From NCBI GenBank assembly GCA_047606825.1, contig JASGDY010000087.1, positions 6,362 through 70,361 of the forward strand: a stretch of DNA of 64,000 nucleotides, read 5' to 3'. Positions 43,959-52,645 of this stretch are shown here, in pieces (position 1 is the stretch's first letter; each line of letters opens with the position of its first letter). The translations under genes were made by a program, and so were the position numbers. The DNA comes from Rhizosphaericola sp047606825. Its GTDB lineage: Bacteria > Bacteroidota > Bacteroidia > Chitinophagales > Chitinophagaceae. The notes beneath the pieces were generated by a model, which made no database searches, was not told where the DNA came from, and saw only the letters and a program-made list of their open reading frames with translations.

Positions 43959-44025
43959 CCATTATGTGTTGTCGTTTAATTGTGCTTCGTTCGGAACCGA
44001 ACCACACTTAAACGAACTTTCAGCT

Positions 44026-45570
44026 CTAATTATCGTCGTCGTTGCCATTATTGCCGTTGTCTGCTGCGTCACCGCCGTTTAGGTTGATGATATAGCCACG
44101 CAGAAAATTTTCATTAGGATAGAAGCCTTTCAGTTCTACCGTGCTTCCGTTGGCATTTGCCAAGACTTTTTTCAGGTCTTCCACTTTCAAGATGTTGGTG
44201 TCATTGGCACTGATGATAATGAAGCCTTCCTGCATACGCGTTTTGCTGAGTAGGCCGGTGCCTATTTTGACCACTTTGACACCACCGCGGACGTTGTTTT
44301 GGCGTGCTGCCGCCTCGTCGAGCGTCGCCAGTTCTCCGCCGAGCTGGTCGATGGCAGAAGCAGGTGTTGTAGAGGCCAGGGTGCCGACATTGTTTTTCAG
44401 GGTAACGCTGACGGTTTTTTCCTGTCCGTTGCGCAGGTAGGTCACTGGGATTTTGTCGCCAGGTTTGTGGCTGGCAACGATAGCTGTCAATTCCGAAGTG
44501 CCGGAGATTTTTTGTCCGTCCAGCTTGGTGATGACGTCGCCTTTCAAGATGCCGGCCGCTTTGGCTGCGCCGTCATCCTGCACACCGCTTACATAGACAC
44601 CGTCCACATCGCCTTTGATACCCAGTTTTTTGCGGACATCTTCGTCTTCCAGAGAACCGCTATAATATTGTATGCCGAGGTAGCCACGCTGTACCGCACC
44701 GTATTTGATGAGGTCTGTGATGGTTTTTTTGACGATGTTGACAGGGATGGCATAGGCGTAACCCGCATACGAACCGGTAGGTGAGGCAATCTGAGAATTG
44801 ATGCCGATCAATTGCCCATCGGTGTTGACGAGCGCGCCACCACTGTTGCCCGGATTGATGGCAGCGTCTGTCTGGATGTAACTGTCGATGGGCGACTGGC
44901 CTTTGGAAAGGCCGGTGGCGCGGGATTTGGCACTTACGATACCTGCCGTGACCGTTACGTCGAGGTTCAAAGGATAGCCGATGGCCAAAACCCATTGTCC
45001 CAGTTTGACATTGTCGCTATTGCCGTATGTGATGTAGGGAAAATTGCTGCCGTCGATTTTCAATACCGCCAAGTCGCTGTTGGCATCTTTACCGACCAGT
45101 TTGGCGGTATAGGATTTTTTGTTGGCGAGCGTGACTTTGATTTCGTCAGCTTGGTCCACGACGTGGTTGTTGGTCACGATATAACCGTCATTACTGATGA
45201 GAACACCGCTGCCGCTGGCACGCTGCGTCTGTGGTACGCGTTGCTGCTGTCCACCAAAAAGATCTCCAAACGGATCGCCAAACAGGTCGTCCAGAGGGCT
45301 GCCGGAGCGGCTGGACTGCTTGGTCTTGATTGTTACCTTGATGTGTACAACCGCCGGTGTTGCTGCTTCGGAGGCTGCGGTAAAGTCTACTTGTCCAGGT
45401 GCGTTGCCATTGTCTTCCTTGAAGGATGCATAGTTAAATGGGAGCGAGGACGTACTCTGCGTACCAGCCGTTTTAGCGTCTTGGTATTTGCTGAAACCAT
45501 AAATGCTGCCAAATGCGGTAGCGGCACTCACGCCGACTATCATCAAAATGTTTTTTAGGTTCTTGTTCAT
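44026..45570 (-). CDS. HtrA/Deg-family periplasmic serine protease
   Basis: A 514-residue envelope protease and chaperone. A membrane-type signal occupies about 7-27 (NILMIVGVSAATAFGSIYGF). The trypsin-like domain has the full triad: His in IVTNNHVVDQADE, Asp in NSDLAVLKID and Ser in INPGNSGGALVN. Two PDZ domains follow (about 305-395 and 410-500; the first with GDVITKLDGQKI). It ends in an Asp/Asn/Gly-rich tail (GGDAADNGNNGNDDDN). It degrades misfolded envelope proteins. It shares strand with the upstream LuxC-like gene. Confidence 0.94.
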   Translation of the reverse strand: MNKNLKNILMIVGVSAATAFGSIYGFSKYQDAKTAGTQSTSSLPFNYASFKEDNGNAPGQVDFTAASEAATPAVVHIKVTIKTKQSSRSGSPLDDLFGDPFGDLFGGQQQRVPQTQRASGSGVLISNDGYIVTNNHVVDQADEIKVTLANKKSYTAKLVGKDANSDLAVLKIDGSNFPYITYGNSDNVKLGQWVLAIGYPLNLDVTVTAGIVSAKSRATGLSKGQSPIDSYIQTDAAINPGNSGGALVNTDGQLIGINSQIASPTGSYAGYAYAIPVNIVKKTITDLIKYGAVQRGYLGIQYYSGSLEDEDVRKKLGIKGDVDGVYVSGVQDDGAAKAAGILKGDVITKLDGQKISGTSELTAIVASHKPGDKIPVTYLRNGQEKTVSVTLKNNVGTLASTTPASAIDQLGGELATLDEAAARQNNVRGGVKVVKIGTGLLSKTRMQEGFIIISANDTNILKVEDLKKVLANANGSTVELKGFYPNENFLRGYIINLNGGDAADNGNNGNDDDN

Positions 45571-45793
45571 ACTTGTTCAAATAAAATGATTGAAGTAAAA
45601 ATAAAAAGGTAAGTTGAAAAAGACGTACCTTTTTACCCGCTTGCAGTTACAAATATCCATCCTAATTCTTTTGTTTCGATATGTTGAGTCAAGGATTAAC
45701 AGAATTTTTACGAAGAGGTTCGTAGATGTGTGGAGACTGAGAGTGCGCCAAGACCCGAAGACAGGATGTCGTTCGGTACATTCGTTTCGTTTA

Positions 45794-45815
45794 GCCGCTG
45801 GCGTGCGCCAGCGGC
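45794..45815. repeat. GC-rich hairpin between the LuxC-like gene and htrA
   Basis: gccgctggcg, loop tg, cgccagcggc: a perfect 10-bp stem. No T run on either side, so a structural or repeat role is as likely as termination. The surrounding 285-nt spacer has no credible gene. Confidence 0.6.
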
Positions 45816-45855
45816 AATCGATTTTGCTTCAGGAGAGGTTTTTGATGTACGGCTC

Positions 45856-46890
45856 TCAATCATTCCGACTTTCGGTCTCTGCTGTCTTCCCGACTATTTC
45901 TTTCAGGAACTGCATCGTGTCCACATCGTCCGCGTAATCTGTCAAGTGTGGTTGCTGTGTCTGTCCAAAACCAATATGGTTTTTGCCGACGATGGCCTGG
46001 ATGTCATCAGAATTGTTCAACGTTGTTTCCAGTTCCGCTTTGTCGGAGTAGAACTGGTAGTGGACCGTGCTGATGGGAGCGAACAGGACAGGATTTTCTT
46101 CGAGGAGCAAGGCGCCGCCCGACATGTAGTATTTTTTGTTGAGCAATAAGATAGCAAGTTGGTAGTCGTAGTTGTTTTTGTATTTGGGATAGTCGAGTAG
46201 CCGTCCGTATTTTTTCAGGGCATTGACGAGCGGTATGAAATCATAGTTTTCCGGTACGTACAGCATCGTCACGTTGCGGCAGCCCAGTCCAAAATAAGTA
46301 TGTATGTCTTCCGCCAAGCTTTCCAGTTCCTGTGGTGTTTCGGTGTCGTCCAGCAGCGCGACGGAAGTCCTGTTGCGGCGGATAATGCTGGGATATTTTG
46401 CAAAATAATAATCAAAATATCTCCCCGCATTATTGCTGCCCGTGGCGATATAGGCATCGCAGCCTTTCAGTGTTTCGGCAAATGTTATGTATTCCGCCAG
46501 TTCTGGGTATTTTTCCTGCATGGTTTTTATCAGGAAAGGTAGGAGGATGTCGTCTTTGGAGGAGCTTTTGATTTTTTGCTTGTTGCCACTGAGGAATATG
46601 CAGAGAAAGTCATGGAAGCCGACCAGAGGGATGTTCCCTGCCGTTACCAGTCCGACGGTCACGGGATTTTCTAGGCTTTCGGGAAGTGCATATTGTGCAG
46701 CCCAATGTGTCAGTGCGTCTTTTTGCAGAAAATTTTCGACAATGTTTTTGCAGGCGAAGCCGATATTTTCTAGGGTAAACCATCCATTTTTGTGAAAAGC
46801 CGTTTGTTTCGCCGACTGCCATTCGGCCGATTGGTCTTCCATATATTCACCTAAGTCTACCAAAATGGAAATTCTTTGTTGAAGATTCAT
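45856..46890 (-). CDS. Acyl-CoA reductase, LuxC-like
   Basis: A 344-residue protein of the LuxC/acyl-CoA reductase group, distant relatives of aldehyde dehydrogenases. Visible features: NPVTVGLVTAGNIPLVGFHD (cofactor-domain signature), KIKSSSKDDILLPFL, AYIATGSNNAGRYFDYYFAK, and VALLDDTETPQELESLAEDIH, then YFGLGCRNVTMLYVPENYDF containing the likely catalytic Cys. Length is shorter than bioluminescence LuxC (about 480). It is divergent from a dicluster ferredoxin gene 58 nt away, an arrangement I recall as common in Bacteroidota. The acyl substrate is unknown. Confidence 0.85.
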   Translation of the reverse strand: MNLQQRISILVDLGEYMEDQSAEWQSAKQTAFHKNGWFTLENIGFACKNIVENFLQKDALTHWAAQYALPESLENPVTVGLVTAGNIPLVGFHDFLCIFLSGNKQKIKSSSKDDILLPFLIKTMQEKYPELAEYITFAETLKGCDAYIATGSNNAGRYFDYYFAKYPSIIRRNRTSVALLDDTETPQELESLAEDIHTYFGLGCRNVTMLYVPENYDFIPLVNALKKYGRLLDYPKYKNNYDYQLAILLLNKKYYMSGGALLLEENPVLFAPISTVHYQFYSDKAELETTLNNSDDIQAIVGKNHIGFGQTQQPHLTDYADDVDTMQFLKEIVGKTAETESRND

Positions 46891-46948
46891 GCTTAATGTA
46901 ATAATTTTGTGCGAAATTATTTATAAACGGATATAAAAAGGAACAAAA

Positions 46949-47296
46949 ATGGCAATTAAAATAACAGACGAGTGCATTAACTGTGGTGCTTGTGAACCGG
47001 AGTGCCCCAACAATGCCATATACGAGGGTGGTGTGGAATGGAAAATTGCCGATGGTACCGAAGTTAGCGGCACTTTTGTCATGATGGACGGATCTACGGT
47101 CGATGCCGATGAATCCTTCGCCCCCATAAGTGATGATACTTACTATATCGTACCGAACAAATGTACGGAATGCCAAGGCTTCCACGAGGAACCCCAATGC
47201 GCCGCTGTATGTCCTGTTGATTGCTGTGTCCCAGACGAAATGTACGAGGAAACAGTAGAGGAACTCATGGAAAAAAAAGCCAAGTTGCACCAATAA
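46949..47296 (+). CDS. Dicluster 4Fe-4S ferredoxin
   Basis: A 115-residue electron carrier. The first cluster motif is CINCGACEPECPNNAIY (CxxCxxCxxxCP); the second is CTECQGFHEEPQCAAVCPVD, with the long Cx8C insertion of the Allochromatium type. A 45-residue segment between the motifs (GSTVDADESFAPISDDTYYI) and a C-terminal helix (EEELMEKKAKLHQ-like) complete the family pattern. It is divergent from the LuxC-like reductase, to which it might donate electrons. Confidence 0.94.
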   Translation: MAIKITDECINCGACEPECPNNAIYEGGVEWKIADGTEVSGTFVMMDGSTVDADESFAPISDDTYYIVPNKCTECQGFHEEPQCAAVCPVDCCVPDEMYEETVEELMEKKAKLHQ

Positions 47297-47401
47297 CATG
47301 TTAAGTCAAAAACAAAAAGCCTAACCAACATAGGCGATATTTGATGCTTGACTCAGCGGTCGAGGTCGTCGCGCAACTGTAAAATATAAACACACAAACA
47401 G

Positions 47402-48394
47402 ATGAAAAAGAAAATCGCACTCGTAACGGGTGGCTATAGCGGTGAGTCCGTCATCAGCTATCAAAGTGCCCAGACTGTCGAACAAAACATAGATACCGAG
47501 CTCTTTGACGTTTACAAGATTGACATCACGCCCGACGGCTGGTACTATATACCTACCGAGGGCGTGAAACTGCCTGTGGACGAAAGCCATTTTACGGTAC
47601 AGAAACAAGGCAAGACCGTCAAGTTTGACGCAGCATTGATGTGTATCCACGGAACGCCCGGCGAGGACGGCAAGTTGCAGGGATATCTTGACCTGATGCG
47701 CGTACCTTATACGAGCTGCGACACCACTACCTCTGCCCTGACTTTCAACAAACGCTTTACGGTCGCGGTTGCGGCTTTTGGCGGTGTCCATGTTGCAAAA
47801 TCCACTGTGTTGTTTGCCGGCCAGCCTTATGATATTGCAGCAATCCAGAAGATGCAGTTTCCCGTATTCGTGAAACCCAACAACGGTGGTTCGAGCATCG
47901 GGATGTCCAAAGTGGACATCGGCAATCCAGACGCTATCAAGACGGCATTGGACAAGGCTTTTGCCGTCGATTCGCAGGTTTTGGTAGAGGAATTTATCCA
48001 GGGAAGGGAGTTTACCATCGGCGTTGTCAGGGTAAAAGGTAAAATCGTCACGCTGCCCATGACCGAAGTCTTAAAACCGGAAGGGCTTCATTTCTTTGAC
48101 TTTGAGGCAAAATACCACGGTAAAAACCTCGAAGTGACGCCTGCTAAAACCACGAAACGCATCGCACATAAAGTAGAAGAAACGGCGAAAAAAGTCTACC
48201 AGATATTAAACTGCAAGGGCATTATCCGTATCGATTTTATTTATGACGAAGCATTGGGAGAACCGCTCCTGCTGGAGGTCAATACCGTTCCGGGGCAGAC
48301 ATCCGCCAGCCTGGTGCCGCAGCAGTTGGCCGCGATGGACTGGTCGTTGAAGGATTTTTATACAGCGTTGATAGAGGAGGCGATAGGTGCGTAA
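47402..48394 (+). CDS. ddl: D-alanine--D-alanine ligase
   Basis: Makes the D-Ala-D-Ala dipeptide of peptidoglycan from two D-alanines and ATP. A 330-residue ATP-grasp enzyme. Seen are KKKIALVTGGYSGESVISYQ at the N-terminus, CIHGTPGEDGKLQGYLDLM, FPVFVKPNNGGSSIGMSKV (ATP loop), EEFIQGREFTIGV, and the C-terminal EVNTVPGQTSASLVPQQ with metal ligands. The PASTA gene follows 50 nt later and is also cell-wall-related. Confidence 0.96.
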   Translation: MKKKIALVTGGYSGESVISYQSAQTVEQNIDTELFDVYKIDITPDGWYYIPTEGVKLPVDESHFTVQKQGKTVKFDAALMCIHGTPGEDGKLQGYLDLMRVPYTSCDTTTSALTFNKRFTVAVAAFGGVHVAKSTVLFAGQPYDIAAIQKMQFPVFVKPNNGGSSIGMSKVDIGNPDAIKTALDKAFAVDSQVLVEEFIQGREFTIGVVRVKGKIVTLPMTEVLKPEGLHFFDFEAKYHGKNLEVTPAKTTKRIAHKVEETAKKVYQILNCKGIIRIDFIYDEALGEPLLLEVNTVPGQTSASLVPQQLAAMDWSLKDFYTALIEEAIGA

Positions 48395-48444
48395 GATTCA
48401 GTATCTTGCTTTGGTAATTTCATTGTTTAACATCAATCGTACAA

Positions 48445-49248
48445 GTGTTTAGATTCATAACCACACGTCCTTTTTGGGTAAATGTATTGGTCGCGATAGC
48501 CGTAGTGTGTGCCGTTTTTGCGGTATTTTTTATGTCGTTGGGTACGATTACCAAGCATGACGACAACAAGAAAGTGCCTGATGTGGTAGGTAAAAATACA
48601 ACCGATGCTGCCGGGATATTGGAAACAAACGGTTTACGGATGGAGGTTCAGGACTCTGTCTACGTCGACAGTCTACCCAAGGGTTCTGTCATCAGGCAAT
48701 CGCCGGATGCCCAAGCCGTTGTCAAAGCTGGACGGACAATCTTTCTGACGGTAAACCGCTTGGAAGCTCCTATGGTCGATATGCCTGACCTGCGTGGATT
48801 TTCCATTACCAGTGCACAATTGTTGCTACAAAACCTAGGGTTAAAACTGGGAAGCACCAGCTATGTCAATGACATTGCCAAAAATGCGGTCAAGCAACAA
48901 CTGCTCAACAACGTGGAAGCAAAACCTGGGACAAAAATCCCCGCAGGCACGACGATTTCCCTTGTGTTGGGCAACGGTGCCGGCAGCGAAAGCATGGAAG
49001 TGCCGGATATCGTCGGGATGAGCCTGGACGAGGCCAACGATTACCTTCAGTCGTTCAAGGTCAGCATCGGCACCATCAATGCCGACCCCAATGTAACGGA
49101 CCAGGGAAGTGCCGAAATCTATCGCCAAGACCCGCCGCGTATGAACGGCGCACAGAAAAACAGGATGAAGCCGGGTCAGGCAATCAGTGTATGGCTAAGG
49201 CTCGCGACAACTCCTGCTGAGGCCAATCAACCTACACAGCCGCAATAA
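48445..49248 (+). CDS. Membrane-anchored PASTA-domain protein
   Basis: A 267-residue protein with one N-terminal membrane segment (about 10-33, VNVLVAIAVVCAVFAVFFM). Three PASTA repeats follow: KVPDVVGKNTTDAAGILETN (from about 44), VDMPDLRGFSITSAQLLLQN (from about 112) and MEVPDIVGMSLDEANDYLQS (from about 187). PASTA domains bind peptidoglycan or muropeptides. No kinase or transpeptidase domain is attached. The start is GTG. It is likely co-transcribed with ddl; in related genomes a pseudouridine synthase follows, but not here. Confidence 0.9.
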   Translation: MFRFITTRPFWVNVLVAIAVVCAVFAVFFMSLGTITKHDDNKKVPDVVGKNTTDAAGILETNGLRMEVQDSVYVDSLPKGSVIRQSPDAQAVVKAGRTIFLTVNRLEAPMVDMPDLRGFSITSAQLLLQNLGLKLGSTSYVNDIAKNAVKQQLLNNVEAKPGTKIPAGTTISLVLGNGAGSESMEVPDIVGMSLDEANDYLQSFKVSIGTINADPNVTDQGSAEIYRQDPPRMNGAQKNRMKPGQAISVWLRLATTPAEANQPTQPQ

Positions 49249-49345
49249 TTTTCAATACCTCCATCTCTCTCCAATATACTGGCATGGCATAGGGATATAA
49301 ACGTATGTGAATTTTTTCTTATGCGCTTTGCGGCACTTTAGGAGA

Positions 49346-49450
49346 GTGCATTTCAAATTTTTGTTCAATATGGTGGTCGGTGAGGACACCGGTCACTAGT
49401 GCTTCTGCTGGCGTGGAGTCTCCACCCGCCAGCGAAAATTTGAAATGCAC
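49346..49450. repeat. Structured 105-bp intergenic element with nested stems
   Basis: A perfect 16-bp outer inverted repeat (GTGCATTTCAAATTTT at 49346-49361, complement at 49435-49450). Inside are gctggcg...cgccagc enclosing tgga-gtc-tcca, and a cggtg-agga-caccg stem. No open frame and no transposase. The rest of the 305-nt spacer between the PASTA and OstA-like genes shows nothing. Confidence 0.65.
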
Positions 49451-49553
49451 CCCCTGAGGATAAAAAATTTAATGTACGTTTGTCACATATAGCTTCCCAA
49501 AAAGTTGTGACACATTTATTGTAATTCAATCATAAGCTACAAATCAATATAGG

Positions 49554-51716
49554 ATGTCGTTCATTTTTCCTTACTCCTTTTTGGATAAGACTAATTCAAT
49601 TGCCGGCAGAACGATTTTGTCGGCAATTGTTTTCTTGTCTACTTTTTTGGTGGCGGACGCACAGGTGCAGAAAGGGAAACCGATGTCCGGGGCAGATAAT
49701 GCAAGCGTCAGGACGATCAAGATCCTCCGTTCCAAAAGATTGCAGAGCCAGCAGATGGCGGATTCTGTCGTGTTCCAGTCTTTTGCCGGAGATGTCATAT
49801 TGCAGCAGGGTAAGACCTTGTTCTATGCCGACAGTGCCGTCCTCAACCCCAAGACCAATATCGCCGAAGGTTTTGGAAAAGTATTCATTGACGACAAAGA
49901 CAACAATACCAAAATCAACGCCGACTATCTCCGCTACAACGGCAACAATCGCAAAGCCTATCTCAACGGCAACGTCAAGCTCAAAGACCCCACCAGTACG
50001 TTGACAACGCCCGACCTCGACTATGATATGGCAGCGCATACGGGCATCTATACCAAAGGCGGTACGCTGGTCAACGGTACTTCCGTATTGAACAGCCGCG
50101 GCGGCATCTATTACGGACAGACGCATGACGCGACTTTTACGGAGAAAGTACACCTCAAAGACCCGGAATATATTATCGATACCGATACGTTGCTGTACAA
50201 CAGCGAATCCAAGATAGCCACTTTCACCGTGCCGACGGTCATCCATATCGGAGAAAATAAAAAAATCTTGACGACCGATGGTTACTATAACCTGATAACC
50301 AAAAGTGCCTATTTCGGAAAACGCCCGACCCTGATCGATAGTTCGTCCACATTGATTGCGGACGAGGTGGCAGCAGAGGACGCAAGTGGTTATGGAGAGG
50401 CTCGCGGCCGTGTCGTGTTCAAGGACACCGTCCAAAACATGGTCGTGGTGAGCAACCACATGATGACCAACCGAAACGCAGGAACATTTCGTGCAACGGA
50501 ACTGCCCGTCGCGATATTGCAGCAGGAAAAGGGGCAGGATTCGCTTTACATCACGGGTGATACTTTGTATTCTGGTCGCTTGAGTACGTTGCGGTGGACA
50601 GGCGACAAAGACCAATATAGCCTTGACCGCTATTATATGCCAGAGCGCAAGGTGGACACGAGCGGTGTTGTCCGTCCCAAAATCGAGGTTCGGGATTCAG
50701 TGGTGCGCATGACTTTGCCACAAAACGGCAATAAAATCGTTGTCGATTCCATGCCTGCCGCAGTCGGAGGTGGCAAGGTTGCGACACGCAGTCTTGTTTC
50801 CGGTGTGATTACAGATGCGATGCACGTAAAGACCAAGGATTCTGTCCTCGTTGTCGACTATCCAATATTCAAACCGACACCTTCCAATACCGTCGTGGAA
50901 AAAGGAAAAAGCAAAAAAGACAATAAAAAAACAACGGCTGCTGCCTCGAAAAAAACAGGAAAAACGCCAGCCGCAAAAGCCCAGCCAGGCAGCGACAACG
51001 ACCGCTACCTAGAGGCATACAACCATGTACGCATTTATTCCGATTCGATGCAGGGGATTGGCGACAGTTTGTTTTATTCCCTGGAAGATTCTACTTTCCG
51101 TCTGTTCAAAAATCCGGTAGTGTGGACGAGTGGCAACCAGTTGGTAGGTGACACGATATTTTTGTTTACGGAAAACAAACGTCCGAAAAGGGTGTACGTT
51201 TTTGAAAATGCCGTCGCCATCAACAGGGTCGATACGGTTGCCACGCACAACTTCTTCAACCAGGTACGCGGACGCAGCATCAATGCCATGTTCTCCAACG
51301 GCAACATTGACAGCATCCGCGCCAAAGGGTCGGCGGAAAGCGTCTATTATATTTTGGATGCACTGAACAAATATATCGGCATCGACAAATCTAATTCCGA
51401 CATTTTGGATTTGTATTTCCAGAACAAAAAACCTGTCAGGATCAAGAAAATAAGCAGCGTGTCAGGAACGGTAACCCCGATACAGCAAGTCGCCGACTTC
51501 TCCGAAATGCAAATTCGTGGTTTCCGGCTGTACGACTACCGCCGACCCAAAACGAAATACGAACTGTTCGAGCCTTATAAACCCGAACAGTTCGTCATCA
51601 TAGCCCCCAATGCCAGAAAATCGACGGCGGATGGGAGTGGAGATGCTCCACCCTCTAAGGGGAATAATCAGCCTCCTGCAAAAGGAGGTAATCAGCCTCC
51701 GCCAGACAAACGTTAA
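49554..51716 (+). CDS. OstA-like (LptA/LptD N-terminal type) envelope protein
   Basis: A 720-residue protein related to the OstA domain of LPS transport. A signal peptide lies near 20-37 (ILSAIVFLSTFLVADAQ). The repeated short strands of OstA jelly-roll type are clear: DVILQQGKTLFYADSAVLNP, RYNGNNRKAYLNGNVKLKDP, then TSTLTTPDLDYD and further turns. The long middle has a Lys/Ala/Thr-rich linker (about 440-480, KKDNKKTTAAASKKTGK), followed by another OstA-like set and a Pro/Gly/Asn-rich tail. It probably acts in the LPS bridge across the periplasm. No lptD-type barrel is fused. Confidence 0.88.
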   Translation: MSFIFPYSFLDKTNSIAGRTILSAIVFLSTFLVADAQVQKGKPMSGADNASVRTIKILRSKRLQSQQMADSVVFQSFAGDVILQQGKTLFYADSAVLNPKTNIAEGFGKVFIDDKDNNTKINADYLRYNGNNRKAYLNGNVKLKDPTSTLTTPDLDYDMAAHTGIYTKGGTLVNGTSVLNSRGGIYYGQTHDATFTEKVHLKDPEYIIDTDTLLYNSESKIATFTVPTVIHIGENKKILTTDGYYNLITKSAYFGKRPTLIDSSSTLIADEVAAEDASGYGEARGRVVFKDTVQNMVVVSNHMMTNRNAGTFRATELPVAILQQEKGQDSLYITGDTLYSGRLSTLRWTGDKDQYSLDRYYMPERKVDTSGVVRPKIEVRDSVVRMTLPQNGNKIVVDSMPAAVGGGKVATRSLVSGVITDAMHVKTKDSVLVVDYPIFKPTPSNTVVEKGKSKKDNKKTTAAASKKTGKTPAAKAQPGSDNDRYLEAYNHVRIYSDSMQGIGDSLFYSLEDSTFRLFKNPVVWTSGNQLVGDTIFLFTENKRPKRVYVFENAVAINRVDTVATHNFFNQVRGRSINAMFSNGNIDSIRAKGSAESVYYILDALNKYIGIDKSNSDILDLYFQNKKPVRIKKISSVSGTVTPIQQVADFSEMQIRGFRLYDYRRPKTKYELFEPYKPEQFVIIAPNARKSTADGSGDAPPSKGNNQPPAKGGNQPPPDKR

Positions 51717-51808
51717 CCGTATGTTCTTTTCGTACTACTTGCGTTTTGATAAAAAACGTGCCGCCGCACGTGCAATGCCCGTAAGTTAGGCTGTTGGTGG
51801 TAATACCC

Positions 51809-51856
51809 ACAGCGGCTCGCCGTCGCGGGTGTTATCACCAGCAATTATTACAAGTT
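51809..51856 (+). terminator. Long GC-rich hairpin after the OstA-like gene
   Basis: tgttggtggtaatacccaca... pairs with ...gcgggtgttatcaccagca across about 22 bp with several G-T pairs. It is more stable as RNA than as a DNA palindrome, which suggests a transcribed structure. It lacks a T run. Confidence 0.5.
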
Positions 51857-51864
51857 TTAACTTA

Positions 51865-51999
51865 GAAGCTGTTTGAGTTATTTATTTTCTTCTCCGCACA
51901 GTCTCCCGCCGCGGCGGGGACTTGGCAGGAAGGAATACATGTTTTTATGTCTTGGAAGCATATAGAACCGTACAGAAAAACTTTAACTCAAACAATCTC
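51865..51999. mobile_element. MITE-like element, 135 bp
   Basis: The ends GAAGCTGTTTGAGTTA (left) and, on the complement, GAGATTGTTTGAGTTA (right) match at 13 of 16 positions. The element is flanked on both sides by TTA (51862-51864 and 52000-52002), a likely 3-bp target duplication of the type some IS5-group elements make. Inside, at 51886-51935, is a copy of the palindromic family (ctccgcacagtctcccgc ... ggcggggacttgg). No coding capacity. Confidence 0.6.
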
Positions 52000-52023
52000 T
52001 TAATGCCAGCGATCGACCGCAGA

Positions 52024-52644
52024 CTACTGTCTACCGACAACTTTATATTCCACCTCACGTAAATCTTTCAGTCCCATTTCCGCTTCGGTCCATTTTCCTT
52101 TTTCCACGTCGCAGACGAGCTGGCAGAAAAGCTGCATTTCTTGTCGGAGGATGTTGACGTTGAATTTTTTTGTCCACTGCATGACCTCGTTCATTTGGGT
52201 ATAGTCGAAGTCGAGTAGGAGATGTATCGTGAGTGGTTTTCGGATGATAGGTGTCAACTGCAATACAAGCGATGCCGATGTCTTGTAAGCGTTGATAAGA
52301 CCCGGAACACCCAACAAAGTGCCGCCAAAATAACGCACGACAAGAACCAATATATTGGTCAGGCCTTTGCTGTCAATCTGTCCTAATATGGGTTTGCCTG
52401 CTGTACCGGATGGCTCGCCTGCATCGCTCGCACGGAAATTATTGCCGTCCGTCCCTAGCCTATATGCAAAACAATAATGGTTGGCCTTTGGGTGTTCTTT
52501 TTTCAAGTCTTGGAGATGCGTTTTGAAATCTTCGGGACTGTTGATAGGATAGGCGTAAGCCAGGAATTTGCTGCCTTTGTCTTTGAACTCCGCTTGCGCG
52601 GGGTTTTGTATTGTGTTGTAAAAAAAGGAATCCGTTGTCGTCAT
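52024..52644 (-). CDS. YigZ/IMPACT family protein
   Basis: A 206-residue protein from the ATG at 52644 (MTTTDSFFYNTIQNPAQAEF); an upstream in-frame start at 52686 would overlap ribD. The UPF0029 pattern is clear: FKDKGSKFLAYAYPINSPED, PKANHYCFAYRLG, RASDAGEPSGTAGKPIL, and LVVRYFGGTLLGVPGLI. A smaller ferredoxin-like domain forms the C-terminus. The eukaryotic relative IMPACT regulates the GCN2 kinase; the bacterial role is not known. It is immediately downstream of ribD (2 nt), so translation may be coupled. Confidence 0.93.
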   Translation of the reverse strand: MTTTDSFFYNTIQNPAQAEFKDKGSKFLAYAYPINSPEDFKTHLQDLKKEHPKANHYCFAYRLGTDGNNFRASDAGEPSGTAGKPILGQIDSKGLTNILVLVVRYFGGTLLGVPGLINAYKTSASLVLQLTPIIRKPLTIHLLLDFDYTQMNEVMQWTKKFNVNILRQEMQLFCQLVCDVEKGKWTEAEMGLKDLREVEYKVVGRQ

Positions 52645-52645
52645 G

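Noticed and set aside
45614..45937. 107-codon frame in the spacer after htrA
   Set aside because: It runs through a GC-rich hairpin and into the 3' end of the LuxC-like gene and resembles no protein.
49480..49520. tgtcac...gtgaca pair as another MITE end
   Set aside because: Only six bases match and no target duplication is seen.
49596..50615. 339-codon open frame opposite the OstA-like gene
   Set aside because: The plus-strand gene has a signal peptide and repeated OstA strands; the antisense frame has no domain.
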